Assembly: GCA_011947345.1 (NCBI GenBank)
Contig: JAAVTG010000782.1
Coordinates: 122,603-186,602 of the forward strand
Origin: Phytophthora quininea
Lineage: Eukaryota; Oomycota; Peronosporomycetes; Peronosporales; Peronosporaceae
Length of the DNA stretch: 64,000 nt
Direction: 5' to 3'
Part shown: positions 44,465-55,667 of the stretch, in pieces
Numbering within the stretch: the stretch's first letter is position 1
Layout of the letters: each line of letters begins with the position of its first letter
Position numbers and translations under genes: made by a program
The notes under the pieces: generated by a model
What the model was told of the DNA's origin: nothing
What the model saw: only the letters and a program-made list of their open reading frames with translations
The model's database searches: none

Positions 44465-44629
44465 GTAGATTGATCGGTTTGATACATCATGTTTTGCTTT
44501 AGCAAGTTTATGCTGCTGTTGGCATGGAAAAAATAGAACGTTTTATGTGCCATTCAAGGCAAACTAACATCTGTACGTATGGGCGACATGGATGTATATG
44601 GTACCGGGTCGACAATCAACTATCAACTC
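44465..44629. promoter_or_regulatory. Short spacer holding the 3' end of the synthase gene and the U1 promoter
   Basis: Only 165 bp separate the synthase stop codon from the first base of U1, so the U1 promoter must lie here or within the upstream gene. I see no proximal element I can name. Confidence 0.3.
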
Positions 44630-44790
44630 ATACTTACCTGACTGGTGCTTGACGCTGCTCAATGAGGGCGTTGACATGAGCCGGAGCAGGCCCCTTGCAC
44701 TCCGGTGCTGTAAGGGTTCAGGAATGCTCTTATGGGTAATTCCACAGTAGAATTTTTGTCAGCGGGGGTGAGCGCGTGCGCCGCCCCCAC
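44630..44790 (+). ncRNA. U1: U1 spliceosomal snRNA gene, full length
   Basis: The 5' end is ATACTTACCTG, the sequence that pairs with 5' splice sites and is universal in U1. A stem-loop I follows (TTGACGC paired with GCGTTGA across G-U pairs), with a loop related to the U1-70K site. Then comes a stem-loop II whose loop contains TTGCACTCC (44695-44703), the U1A-binding sequence, and a stem-loop III (TAAGGG with CTCTTA). An Sm site AATTTTTG lies at 44751-44758. A 3' stem-loop IV follows, with GGGGGTG at 44764 pairing with CGCCCCC at 44782-44788. The length of about 161 nt fits U1 (164 nt in human). It is immediately followed by a retrotransposon, which leaves the gene body intact. Confidence 0.88.
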
Positions 44791-47700
44791 CATCCTCTTC
44801 CTAACCAGTACGCCCCTAGCGGTCTGTGCGACTACTGCCTAGCGTACCTACTTCTACTCGTGCGTGTGCTGTGCTGCTGCGTGCTGCACCGACTGCACTG
44901 CGCCCGCCATGGCCATCTTCTCGCTGTTCGCGCGCGGACGCGCGCAGTCCAGCGGCTCGTGGCCGCCGTCGCCGAGCAGCACGGCCTCCAGCGCCGTCAC
45001 GGCGCGCGGCGAGGACGACGTCCTCAGCGTCGACAGCGAGTTCCTGCGGGATGACGACGGGCAAGACAGCGACGCGGGCTTCGCCAGCGCAGAAGAGGGC
45101 GCCGCCGCAGCCGATGACTGGCTGCCAGCGGCCGAGACGAGCGCCGCTGCCCGAGACCGCTCCTTCGCCGACCAAGCCGCCGTCCGAGACCACGCCTTCG
45201 CCGACCAAGCCACTGCCGCCCAAGCCGACGATGGCCCGGCCGACGAAGACCAAGTCGACGACGACGCCGCTGCCGCCGTGACGGCCGCGCTGCCGACGCC
45301 CACTGCTGCGCCCATGCTGGCCGCCAGCGAGACGACCGAGCTCCACGGCTCACGCCCGCTGCCCGCCACTGCCGAAGAGGGCCAAGTCGCCGCTGCTGCC
45401 ACAGCCGTCGAGCCGACCGCACCACCGATCACTGGCGGACGGACGAGCGAATCGAACGACTCACGCCCGCCGCCCGACGACCACGACGAGCGTGCTGCCA
45501 TGGCTGCACCTGCTCTAGCGCGCCGCCTACAGCGGCGCTATCAATCTTCGCCCACAACGCGACGTCGTTTGCGTGCGTGACGTGCGGCCAGACTGCGACG
45601 CAGCTTGCCGAGCTGCGAGACCACCGGCGACGGCACCACCGCGGCGCCGCCTTCACGGACCTGTTCCACGCTGGATGCGCCTGTGCCATGCCGTTTGCTC
45701 AACGAGCAGCGGCGACGCGGCACAGCCTCCAGTGTGGAACAGCTCGACATGGCCCAGGCGCAGCAGCACCGATGCAGCAGCCGCTGCCAGCACACACACG
45801 GCAGCTGAAGGAGGGCCCACGGTGACACGCCGTAATCCTCCTTCAGACCCAGCCACCACCACTAGTTCCTTGCGCTTGGGTCGTGTGCGTCGTGCTCTAC
45901 GCAGACTTGCAGGAACGACAGCGGTTGACGAGCCCATGACTGGGCCTGATGAACATCTCAGTGGAAATAAACGCCGGCGCCTCGAACCGCCGGCCTTGTC
46001 AAGCATCGACACCGACGTCGACATGGAGTTGAACGCCTCGGCGCCCACGGCAGCTTTCCTGCGCCGAATGCAGGCCTACCAGCCGGGGCCCGCAGTCGAG
46101 GATATGGATACACTTTCTGAGCCAGCACCAGCGACCTCGATATCGACGACCCCGCTGCCCGCGACGACCCCACCGACCGGCTCGCCGCCTGCTACCCCTC
46201 TGGCGCGCAGATCGCAGCTCCCCGACCCGCCGAATCGAGCACCACGGATGTGGCCGTACCGGCGTCAACGGACGGGACTTGGATACTGCACTTCGACGGA
46301 GCTTGCCGCCGCCGCTCAGCAACAGCCGGCGCAGCTGCCGGCGCTGGAGCCGCGTTATTTGACCCCGACCAACGCTGCCACTGGACGATAGCGCGCTACC
46401 TTAGTAGCAAGATTCACACCAACAATACGGCTGAATACAACGCCCTCATTGAGGGCCTCAACGGCGCACTGCAGCATGATGCCCGACGGCTTGTGGTGAA
46501 AGGTGATAGCGCTCTGGTTCTGGAGCAAGTACGCGGCAGATACGCGTGTAATAACTCGCGGCTGCGCAAGCTGCGCAACAAGGTGCGGCAGCTCCTCCGC
46601 CAGCTCGACTCCTACGAGCTCCAGCATGTCGACCGCCTGCAGAACAAGCAAGCGGACGGACTTGCGAACCGCGCCCTGGACGGGCGACGTACTCGCCTGG
46701 AATGCGCCGACCACGGCATTAATGGGGGCGATTGCAGTGGAAGCAACCGACTGCTCCAGGAGACGACAACAGCTCCTCGACACCAGCAAACAGCGACAGA
46801 GACCGAGCAGCGCGCACGTCCACGAGACGTCGAGATGGAAGACACAGAAGCAGCCGAGGCGACTGCGGCAGTCGTGCGCCGAGACGGAGGCCAGACGTTC
46901 CCAGTGTTACCGGTCTCAGCGGACAGCGTGCCTGCCCGTCAACCCCGACTGCAGCTCCGCGGCAACTTGAAGGAGAGCGACTGGGAAGCGGCACACGCAG
47001 CAATGAAGCGAGTCGGCCTCGACTTTGCGGACAAGCTTTCCGACGTGGAGGACTGGGAGACCGCCGAAGGCTATCTCGCCGCGCTCGCGCCGGCGATCTA
47101 CTCGTCGCTACTGCCCTTCGCACAGCGACTACGACAGCCGGCACACGCCCGCCCACGCCCACCGGACGCTGCACGCACTCGAGGACGACGACGGCCACCC
47201 CGGACGCCGCGCAACGAGCGCCTGAATGAGGCACTCGACCACCTCGAGACTCTGCAACGTGGTCGACCCTCCGCGCAGCCAGCGATCAGGAAAGCGCGAC
47301 GGCGAGCAGGACGCATCCGCTCAGCGATGAAGCGCGTTGGTCTGCGCAAGAAGTTCCGCACGCACGAGAAGGCGTGCATGCAGCAGGTCTTCGCCGAAGC
47401 CACGGCAGACCCCGAAGGCGCAACGAACCCGACAGCTCCGACGCGCTGCCCACTTCCGCGGTCCGAGGTGCATGAATATTTCCAGGGCGTGAACACGCCT
47501 GCACGCCAGTTCAACTTCGACGACGAGGCCGGCGAGCCCTTCCGTCAACTACTGGCCGCGATGCCACCAGCGACGGCGGAGACAGAGGCGCTCACGGACG
47601 ACATCACGACGGATGAAGTGGAGGACGCGGTGCATCGTGCTCAAGGCCGCTCTAGCCCGGGCATCGACGGCGTTGGCCACGACATCTTCAAGAAGTTCCT

Positions 47701-50469
47701 GCCGGAGCTGCTACCGGCGCTGCACGCCGCCTTCAGCGTGTGTTGGAAACACGGCAAGGTGCCCGCCGTGTGGAAGGTGGGCACCGTGCAGCTCATCTAC
47801 AAGAAGGGCGACGCGACGAAGCCAAACAACTGGCGCCCGATATGCTTACAGGCATGCGTCTACAAGCTGTACTCCGATATGCTCGCGCGCCGCCTGACCA
47901 AGTGGCTCGAGGCGAACGAGCGCCTCACAGACGCGCAAAAGGGATTCCGGGCTGTTAATGGTTGTGCCGAGCACAACTTCCTCAGCACCGCCGTGCTGGA
48001 CCAGACCAAGCGGCGGCCGCGGCCACTACACCTGGTCTGGTACGACCTCAAAATGCGTTCGGCTCCGTGCCGCCGGCCTTGATTTGGCGCGTGCTGCTGG
48101 CGACGGGTGCCAACGCCACGTTCGTGAGCCGGCTGAAGGACATCTACGACGGCGCTGTCTTCACCGTGGCGAACACTGCAGACGGCGCGACGGACCCGAT
48201 TGAGTTGCGGACCTGGGTTTTCCAAGGCTGCCCCCTCTCTTACCTGTTCCTGGTGGGCATCATGCCGCTGGTTCGCGCGCTGAACGCGCTCGCGCCGGAG
48301 ATCGGTGTCCCGTGGCCGCCGACCGCAAGGTATCGGTGTCGGCATACGCCGACGACCTGAAGACGTACAGCACGTCGGCGGCGGGCATACAGCGGGCCCA
48401 CGCGGTGGTGACGAAATTTCTGCGCTGGACGACGATGCGCGCAAATGCGTCGAAATGTGCTTCTCTGTCGGTCAAGACCGACGCACACGGCCACCTACGC
48501 GCAGACACCGTCAAGCTGGAGCTGGACGACGAAGTCATTCCGTCGCTGGAGATGCACGAGGGGTACACGTACCTCGGCGTGGGAGACGGCTTCAACCATG
48601 CACAGCACCGTGGCTCCATGGGACCCGTACTGCAGGAGATGAAGCGCATGATGGCCGCCATCTTCCGGTCGCCGCTCGCACCATGGCAGAAGATCAAGGC
48701 TTTGAAGACCTACGTCTTCCCGAAGGCCGACTACCTGCTGCGCCACGTTCGTGCGTACAAGACGCAACTCGCCAGCGTTGACTCTGCGCTAGCGCGCGGG
48801 CTGCGGCACATGCTCCGACTCAACAAGTCGAGCACGACGGCGCTCTTTCACGCGCCAGTGGAAAAGGGCGGACTAGGCTTCGTCTCGCTCGTCGACTTGC
48901 AAATGGTGCTACAGGTCAGCCACGCGTGGCACATGCTGCATTCGCCGGATGCGCTCGTCCGTGCAGTCGCCCACGAACAAGTGTGGCAGGTGATCCAGCA
49001 ACGTTTCATCCTGGACCCTGACCACTGGCGCGACCGGGTGCCGGTGGCGATCCAGCTCTTTCTCAACGGCGAGCTCAGCTCGTCTCCGTTCGCTCAGCAG
49101 AAACGCAGGTCGGGGGACATTGGATCTCTTTGGGTTGATGTGAAGAACCACCTTGCGGCCCGTGACCTCAAGCTCACGACGGAAACGGTGCTTACAGAAG
49201 GAGGAACGGAGGTGGAGATGATGCTACAGCTCAAGGTGCCGCACCGCGCTGCAGCCGCTCACGCACAAGGACGTCACTCGCCAGCTCCGCCAACACCTCA
49301 AGCTCGCTGCGCTGGAGCGCTGGAAAGGACTGCGCACACAGAGCGATGTGGTGCGCGCCATTGGCGGGGCCGGCAGCGCGTTCCTCTCGCGTGGAGGTGG
49401 GCTCAGCGATGCCGAGTACCGGTTCGCGCTGGCGTCGCGGGTCGACCTCGTGCCGACTCGGTCGGTACTCAGGCGGTGGAACGAGCGTGGGGACTCGACG
49501 TGCCGCCACCCGACCTGCACTCGCGCCGAGACGCTGCGGCATGTGCTGCAGCACTGCCTGGCACAGCCCGTGCCATCGACGGCCGCCACGACAAGGTGCT
49601 CGATATGCTCAAGAAGGCGATCGAGTTAGCCGCCACGAAAGCTGGCCGCCAGCTCCAGACGCGCTTCGACGCGCACGTCGACGGCCTACCCGGCCGCTCC
49701 TCCGCCCCGACATCCAGCTCTTCGACGCCGGCACGCGCACAGCGGTCATCTGCGACCTTGCCGTCGCTTTCGAGGCGCAGCAGGACGACGACCCGGCCTC
49801 TGGCAGCATGCGCGTCCGCCACGACGAGAAGGTGGCCAAGTACCGACGCGCCAAGGACTATCTGGAGCAGCTGGGATGGCGTGTCCAGACTTCCGCGCTG
49901 GTGTACGGCGCGCTCGGCGCTGTTGCATCCAGCAACTACAAGGTGCTGACTGAGCAGCTCCGGCTCACGAAGCGGGACGCCAACCAGCTCAGCCGCAGAA
50001 TCTCGGTGGCCTGCATCCAGGCCAGCCACCGAATCTGGCGGCTGCACGCTGGTGGAATCAACACGGCGGACACATCGCGAACGGCGCCGACCACGACGGC
50101 ATCAGACCGACACCGACATCACCAAGACCGACGGAATCCCAAGCGCCACGACGGACATCTACACGGTGGGGGCCACCACGGTCGACCCCGACGGCGCTGC
50201 CTCCAGCTGCAACACGACGACCACGACGCACGACGCGGTGGGGGCCACGCCTCCAGCGCCCAGCCGGGCACCCCAGCTGCCGCGCCACGACCGCGAGGAA
50301 CTAGTACCCCAGGTCCACCAGACCCCACCGGCACTCTCCACCAAGGACACCGCCGTCTCCAGCCCAATGTAGCCACTTCGTCCACCGTAGCAAAGTACAC
50401 ATTCCTAGCTAGCTAGCAGACATGCACACCCAGGACGACTACTAATTGGCACAAAATACACGCATTCCA
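44791..50469 (+). mobile_element. U1-associated non-LTR retrotransposon, copy 1
   Basis: A copy of about 5.7 kb inserted directly after the 3' stem of the full U1 gene and followed by U1 nt 32 onward. It has no poly(A) tail and no LTRs. The 3' UTR (about 50305-50469) ends in ...ggcacaaaatacacgcattcca. The 5' UTR (44791-44908) starts with a pyrimidine-rich stretch (catcctcttcctaaccag) and differs from that of copies 3 and 4, so this copy represents a separate subfamily (A). Coding content is described under its ORF. Confidence 0.85.
44909..50304 (+). pseudogene. Copy 1 ORF: C2H2 fingers, RNase H, reverse transcriptase, CCHC, restriction-like endonuclease
   Basis: ATG at 44909 begins MAIFSLFARGRAQSSG, an acidic Ala/Asp-rich leader. 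A C2H2 finger lies at about 45576-45650 (FACVTCGQTATQLAELRDH) and a second Cys/His cluster follows. RNase H is at 46265-46690, with the acidic catalytic set FDGAC, NTAEYNALIEGL, GDSALV and NKQADGLAN. The reverse transcriptase is at about 47590-48700, with motif A split by a frame change at 48052 (aaaatgcg) and the catalytic AYADDLKTY at about 48340. A CRHPTC...HVLQHC knuckle is near 49500, followed by a PD...D...K endonuclease (about 49690-49850). At least six frame breaks are present, including one in the RT near 48237-48312 that is absent from copy 3. Confidence 0.75.
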
Positions 50470-50598
50470 AATGAGGGCGTTGACATGAGCCGGAGCAGGC
50501 CCCTTGCACTCCGGTGCTGTAAGGGTTCAGGAATGCTCTTATGAGTAATTCCACAGTAGAATTTTTGTCAGCGGGGGTGAGCGCGTGCGCCGCCCCCC
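50470..50598 (+). repeat. U1 snRNA fragment (nt 32 to 3' end), target-site duplicate
   Basis: Identical or nearly so to 44661-44790. It lacks the first 31 nt of U1, including the splice-site pairing sequence, so it cannot act as U1. It keeps the U1A loop, Sm site and 3' stem. It has ATGAG where the complete U1 has ATGGG at 44741-44745. It separates copy 1 from copy 2. Confidence 0.88.
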
Positions 50599-53500
50599 CT
50601 CCTCTTCCTAACCAGTACGCCCCTAGCGGTCTGTGCGACTACTGCCTAGCGTACCTACTTCTACTCGTGCGTGTGCTGTGCTGCGCTGCGTGCTGCACCG
50701 ACTGCACTGCGCCCGCCATGGCCATCTTCTCGCTGTTCGCGCGCGGACGCGCGCAGTCCAGCGGCTCGTGGCCGCCGTCGCCGAGCAGCACGGCCTCCAG
50801 CGCCGTGGCGCGCGGCGAGGACGACGTCCTCAGCGTCGACAGCGAGTTCCTGCGGGATGACGACGGGCAAGACAGCGACGCGGGCTTCGCCAGCGCAGAA
50901 GAGGGCGCCGCGCAGCCGATGACTGGCGCCCAGCGCGGCCAACGAGACGAGCGCCGCTGCCAAGACCGCTCCTTCGCCGACCAAGCCGCCGTCCGAGACC
51001 ACGGCCCTGCCGACCGAAGCCACTGGAGACCTCGGCGACGCTGGCGACGATGCTGTCGACGTGACCGGTCGACGACTCTACTGGCCCCGTGGCCGACTCA
51101 GGAGACGGCCGCGCTGCCGACGACCACGACGACCACGAAGACGATGCCGACCGCGACGCCAACCTCGCCAACCTCGCCAACAACAGCGCCGGCCCAGACC
51201 ACCTCGACCAAGCTCTCGCCGACCGCTCCGCCTCCCTCGCGTCCCCAACCGCCTCGTCCACGCTCAGAGCTGCCAGGACGAGCGAGCCCGACGGCTCACG
51301 TCCCGCAACCGTGCCCACCAACCGGAATGCAACGGCAGCCACGGCTGCTACAGCCATGCTTGTACCGCAAATGGCTACACTCTCGGTGTTTGCCCACAAT
51401 GCGACCACGTTCGCCTGCATCAAGTGCACATACACGGCGACGCAATTTGCTGACCTGCGCGACCACCGCCGCCGAGAGCATCGCGGGACAGCTTTCACGG
51501 ACGTATTCCACGGCGGATGCGCCTGTGCTGCGTCGTTTGCTCACCGAGCAGCGGCGACGAGACACAGCCTCCACTGTGGAACTGCGCCCAGCACTCAGGC
51601 AGCTCCGCTTCCGCCGCAGTCACCTGCTCCAGCAGACACACAGGCGGCTGGTGGGGGTCAGCGGTGACACGCCGCAGTCCTCCGCCAGACTCAGCCACCA
51701 CCACTAGTTCCTTGCGCTTGGGTCGTGTGCGTCGTGCTCTACGTAGACTTGCAGGTACTCCAGCAGTTGACGAGCCCATGACTGGGCCTGATGAACATCT
51801 CAGTGGATTTAAACGCCGGCGCCTCGAACCGCCGGCCTTGTCGAGCATCGACACCGACGTTGACATGGAGTTGACCGTCACGGCGCCCACGGCGGCTCTC
51901 CTGCGCCGAATGCAGGCCTACCAGCCGGAGCCCGCAGTCGAGGATATGGATACACTTCCTGAGCCAGCACCAGCGACCTCGATATCGACGACCCCGCTGC
52001 CCGCGACGACCCCACCGACCGACTCGCCGCCTGCTACCCCCTCTGGCGCGCAGATCGCAGCTCCCCGACCCGCCGAATCGAGCACCACGGATGTGGCCGT
52101 GCCGGCGTCAACGGACGGGACTTGGATACTGCACTTCGACGGAGCTTGCCGCCGCCGCTCAGCAACAGCCGGCGCAGCTGCCGGCGCTGGAGCCGCGTTA
52201 TTTGACCCCGACCAACGCTGCCACTGGACGATAGCGCGCTACCTTAGTAGCAAGACTCACACCAACAATACGGCTGAATACAACGCCCTCATTGAGGGTC
52301 TCAACGGCGCACTGCAGCATGATGCCCGACGACTTGTGGTGAAAGGTGATAGCGCTCTGGTTCTGGAGCAAGTACGCGGCAGATACGCGTGTAATAACTC
52401 GCGGCTGCGCAAGCTGCGCAACAAGGTGCGGCAGCTCCTCCGCCAGCTCGACTCCTACGAGCTCCAGCATGTCGACCGCCTGGAGAACAAGCAAGCGGAC
52501 GGACTTGCGAACCGCGCCCTGGACGGGCGACGTACTCGCCTGGAATGCGCCGACCACGGCATTAATGGGGGCGATTGCAGTGGAAGCAACCGACTGTTCC
52601 AGGAGACGACAACAGCTCCTCGACGCCAGCAAACAGCGGCAGAGACCGAGCAGCGCGCACGTCCACGAGACGTCGAGATGGAAGACACAGAAGCAGCCGA
52701 GGCGACTGCGGCAGTCGTGCGCCGAGACGGAGGCCAGACGTTCCCAGTGTTACCGGTCTCAGCGGACAGCGTGCCTGCCCGTCAACCCCGACTGCAGCTC
52801 CGCGGCAACTTGAAGGAGAGTGACTGGGAAGCGGCACACGCAGCAATGAAGCGAGTCGGCCTTGACTTTGCGGACAAGCTTTCCGACGTGGAGGACTGGG
52901 AGACCGCCGAAGGCTATCTTGCCGCGCTCGCGCCGGCGATCTACTCGTCGCTACTGCCCTTCGCACAGCGGCTACGACAGCCGACACACGCCCGCCCACG
53001 CCCACCGGACGCTGCACGCACTCGAGGACGACGACGGCCACCCCGGACGCCGCACAACGAGCGCCTGAATGAGGCACTCGACCACCTCGAGACTCTGCAA
53101 CGTGGTCGACCCTCCGCGCAGCCAGCGATCAGGAAAGCGCGACGGCGAGCAGGACGCATCCGCTCAGCGATGAAGCGCGTTGGGCTGCGCAAGAAGTTCC
53201 GCACGCACGAGAAGGCGTGCATGCAGCAGGTCTTCGCTGAAGCCACGGCAGACCCCGAAGGCGCAACGAACCCGACAGCTCCGACGCGCTGCCCACTTCC
53301 GCGGTCCGAGGTGCATGAATATTTCCAGGGCGTGAACACGCCTCCACGCCAGTTCAACTTCGACGACGAGGCCGGCGAGCCCTTCCGTCAACTACTGGCC
53401 GCGATGCCACCACGCGACGGCGGAGACAGAGGCGCCCATGCGGACGAAATTTCGCGCGGACGACGATGCGCGCAAATGCGGTGCAATGTGCTCAAGGCCG

Positions 53501-55538
53501 GTCTAGCCCGGCATCGACGGCGTTGGCACGGACACCGTCAAGAAGTTCCTGCCGGAGCTGCACCGGCTGCACGAGGCCTACACGTACGTCGTGGGAGACG
53601 GCTTCAACCATGCACAGCACCGTGGCTCCATGGGACCCGTGCTGCAGGAGATGAAGCGCATGATGGCCGCCACTTCCGGTCGCCGCTCGCACCATGGCAG
53701 AAGATCAAGGCTTTGAAGACCTACGTCTTCCCGAAGGCCGACTACCTGCTGCGCCACGTTCGTGCGTACAAGACGCAACTCGCCAGCGTTGACTCTGCGC
53801 TAGCGCGCGGGCTGCGGCACATGCTCCGACTCAACAAGTCGAGCACGACGGCGCTCTTTCACGCGCCAGTGGAAAAGGGCGGACTAGGCTTCGTCTCGCT
53901 CGCCGACTTGCAAATGGCGCTACAGGTCAGCCACGCATGGCACATGCTGCATTCGCCGGATGCGCTCGTCCGCGCGGTCACCCACGAACAAGTGTGGCAG
54001 GTGATCCAGCAACGTTTCATCCTGGACCCTGACCACTGGCGCGACCGGGTGCCGGTGGCGATCCAGCTCTTCCTCAATGGCGAGCTCAACTCGTCCCCGT
54101 TCGCTCAGCAGAAACGCAGGTCGGGGGACATTGGATCTCTGTGGGTTGACGTGAAGAACCACCTTGCGGCCCGTGGCCTCAAGCTCACGACTGAAACGGT
54201 GCTTACAGAAGGAGGAATGGAGGTGGAGATGATGCTACAGCTCACGGTGCCGCACCGCGCGCAGCCGCTCACGCACAAGGACGTCACTCGCCAGCTCCGC
54301 CAACACGTCAAGCTACGGGAGCTCGAGCGCTGGAAGGAACTGGATGTGCAGAGCACTGTGGTGCGCGCCATCGGCGGCACTGGCAGCGCCTTTGTGTCTC
54401 GCGGCGGCGGACTCAGCGATGCGGAGTATCGCTTCGCACTGGCGGCACGACTCGACCTTGTCCCGACACGCGCTGTGCTCCGGCGCTGGAACCAGAGCGG
54501 CGGCAAGACATGCCGCCACCCGCGTTGTACCCGCGACGAGACACTGCCACACGTGCTGCAGCACTGTCCTGGTAGTGCGCGTGCAGTTGATGGCAGACAC
54601 GACCGCGTGCTCGCCATGATCAAGAAGGAGATTGAGCCGGTCGTGTCAAAGCCGACCAACCAGCTCTCGGCGCGATTCGACGCGTGCGTCGAGGGTCTTC
54701 CCGGTCGCGCGCTCCGCCCGGACCTCCAACTTTTCAACGCAGCCACGAGGACGGCATACATTTGCGATCTCGCTGTCGCCTTTGACGCGCAGAAGAAAGA
54801 CGACCCGGCCCCGGCAACCTACGCGTCCGCCATACCGAGAAAGTAGCCAAGTACCAGCGAGCGAAAGAATTCCTCGAGACCCTCGGCTGGAGCGTCCACA
54901 CCTCCGCCTTGGTGTACGGAGCCCTGGGCTCGGTGTTACCGTCCAACTACTCAGTATTGACGGACCACCTGCAGCTCACCAAGCGCGCTGCCAGGCAGCT
55001 GAACCGCCGTATCTCGACGACCTGTATCCAGGCTAGCCACCGTATTTGGCGGATGCACGCGGGGAAAATCAACCAGGGAGACACATCGCGACACCCCACT
55101 GAGGCGCCCACGGCACCAGCTTCGAGACGACCAGCGACATCGGCTCCAGTACCGACGACCAGCCGCCAGACGCCGCCCACATCGGGCCCCAGCCGAGCCA
55201 ACCAGCACCTGCAGCTAGCTTGGCGACATCCCGGCCCCGGCGAACGACAACGCGATGGGCCCCCCACGCCAGCCGCTGCAGGCTCCACCCCGTTTGAGAA
55301 CACGGACTCGGACACGATGGGGCCCACCGCCCGACGTGCGCCGTCGACCCAAGCCACGACCACAAGGAACTAGTATCCCTGGACCTACACGGCCCCACCG
55401 GCACTCTCCACAAAGGACACCGCCGCTCCAAGCCCAATGTAGCCACTTAGTCCACAGTAGCACATACATATTCCTAGCTAGATAGCAGACATGCACACCC
55501 AGGACGACTACTAATTGGCACTAAATACACGTATTCAA
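50599..55538 (+). mobile_element. U1-associated non-LTR retrotransposon, copy 2, internally deleted
   Basis: About 4.9 kb, roughly 0.9 kb shorter than copy 3 because most of the reverse transcriptase is missing. The first 430 bp match copy 1 (subfamily A). After about 51020 the sequence follows copy 3 (subfamily B). The deletion junction at 53410-53600 is a mixed sequence, described in the findings. The 3' end (cactaaatacacgtattcaa) matches copy 3. Confidence 0.85.
50718..55373 (+). pseudogene. Copy 2 ORF, RT core deleted
   Basis: It starts at ATG 50718 (MAIFSLFARGRAQSSG, as in copy 1). C2H2 fingers lie at about 51415-51560 (FACIKCTYTATQFADLRDH). From 51517 a single frame of 1109 codons runs through the RNase H (52120-52530), the N-terminal part of the RT region, the deletion junction and the thumb/C-terminal region up to 54846. 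The catalytic YADD segment and motifs A-C are gone. A missing C near 54811 (ggccccggc, copy 3 has one more C) breaks the endonuclease frame. Coding-like sequence then continues to TAG at 55371-55373. This copy cannot support its own retrotransposition. Confidence 0.75.
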
Positions 55539-55667
55539 AATGAGGGCGTTGACATGAGCCGGAGCAGGCCCCTTGCACTCCGGTGCTGTAAGGGTTCAGG
55601 AATGCTCTTATGAGTAATTCCACAGTAGAATTTTTGTCAGCGGGGGTGAGCGCGTGCGCCGCCCCAC
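55539..55667 (+). repeat. U1 snRNA fragment (nt 32 to 3' end), target-site duplicate
   Basis: Same fragment as at 50470-50598, between copy 2 and copy 3. The 3' stem is slightly shortened on its last side (gccgccccacc), so the exact 5' junction of the following element varies by a few bases. Confidence 0.88.

Noticed and set aside
44630..44790. U2 snRNA identity, as expected from known Utopia-type targets
   Set aside because: The 5' end ATACTTACCTG, the U1A-type loop TTGCACTCC and the single 3' stem after the Sm site identify U1. U2 features such as the GTAGTA branch-site pairing region are absent.
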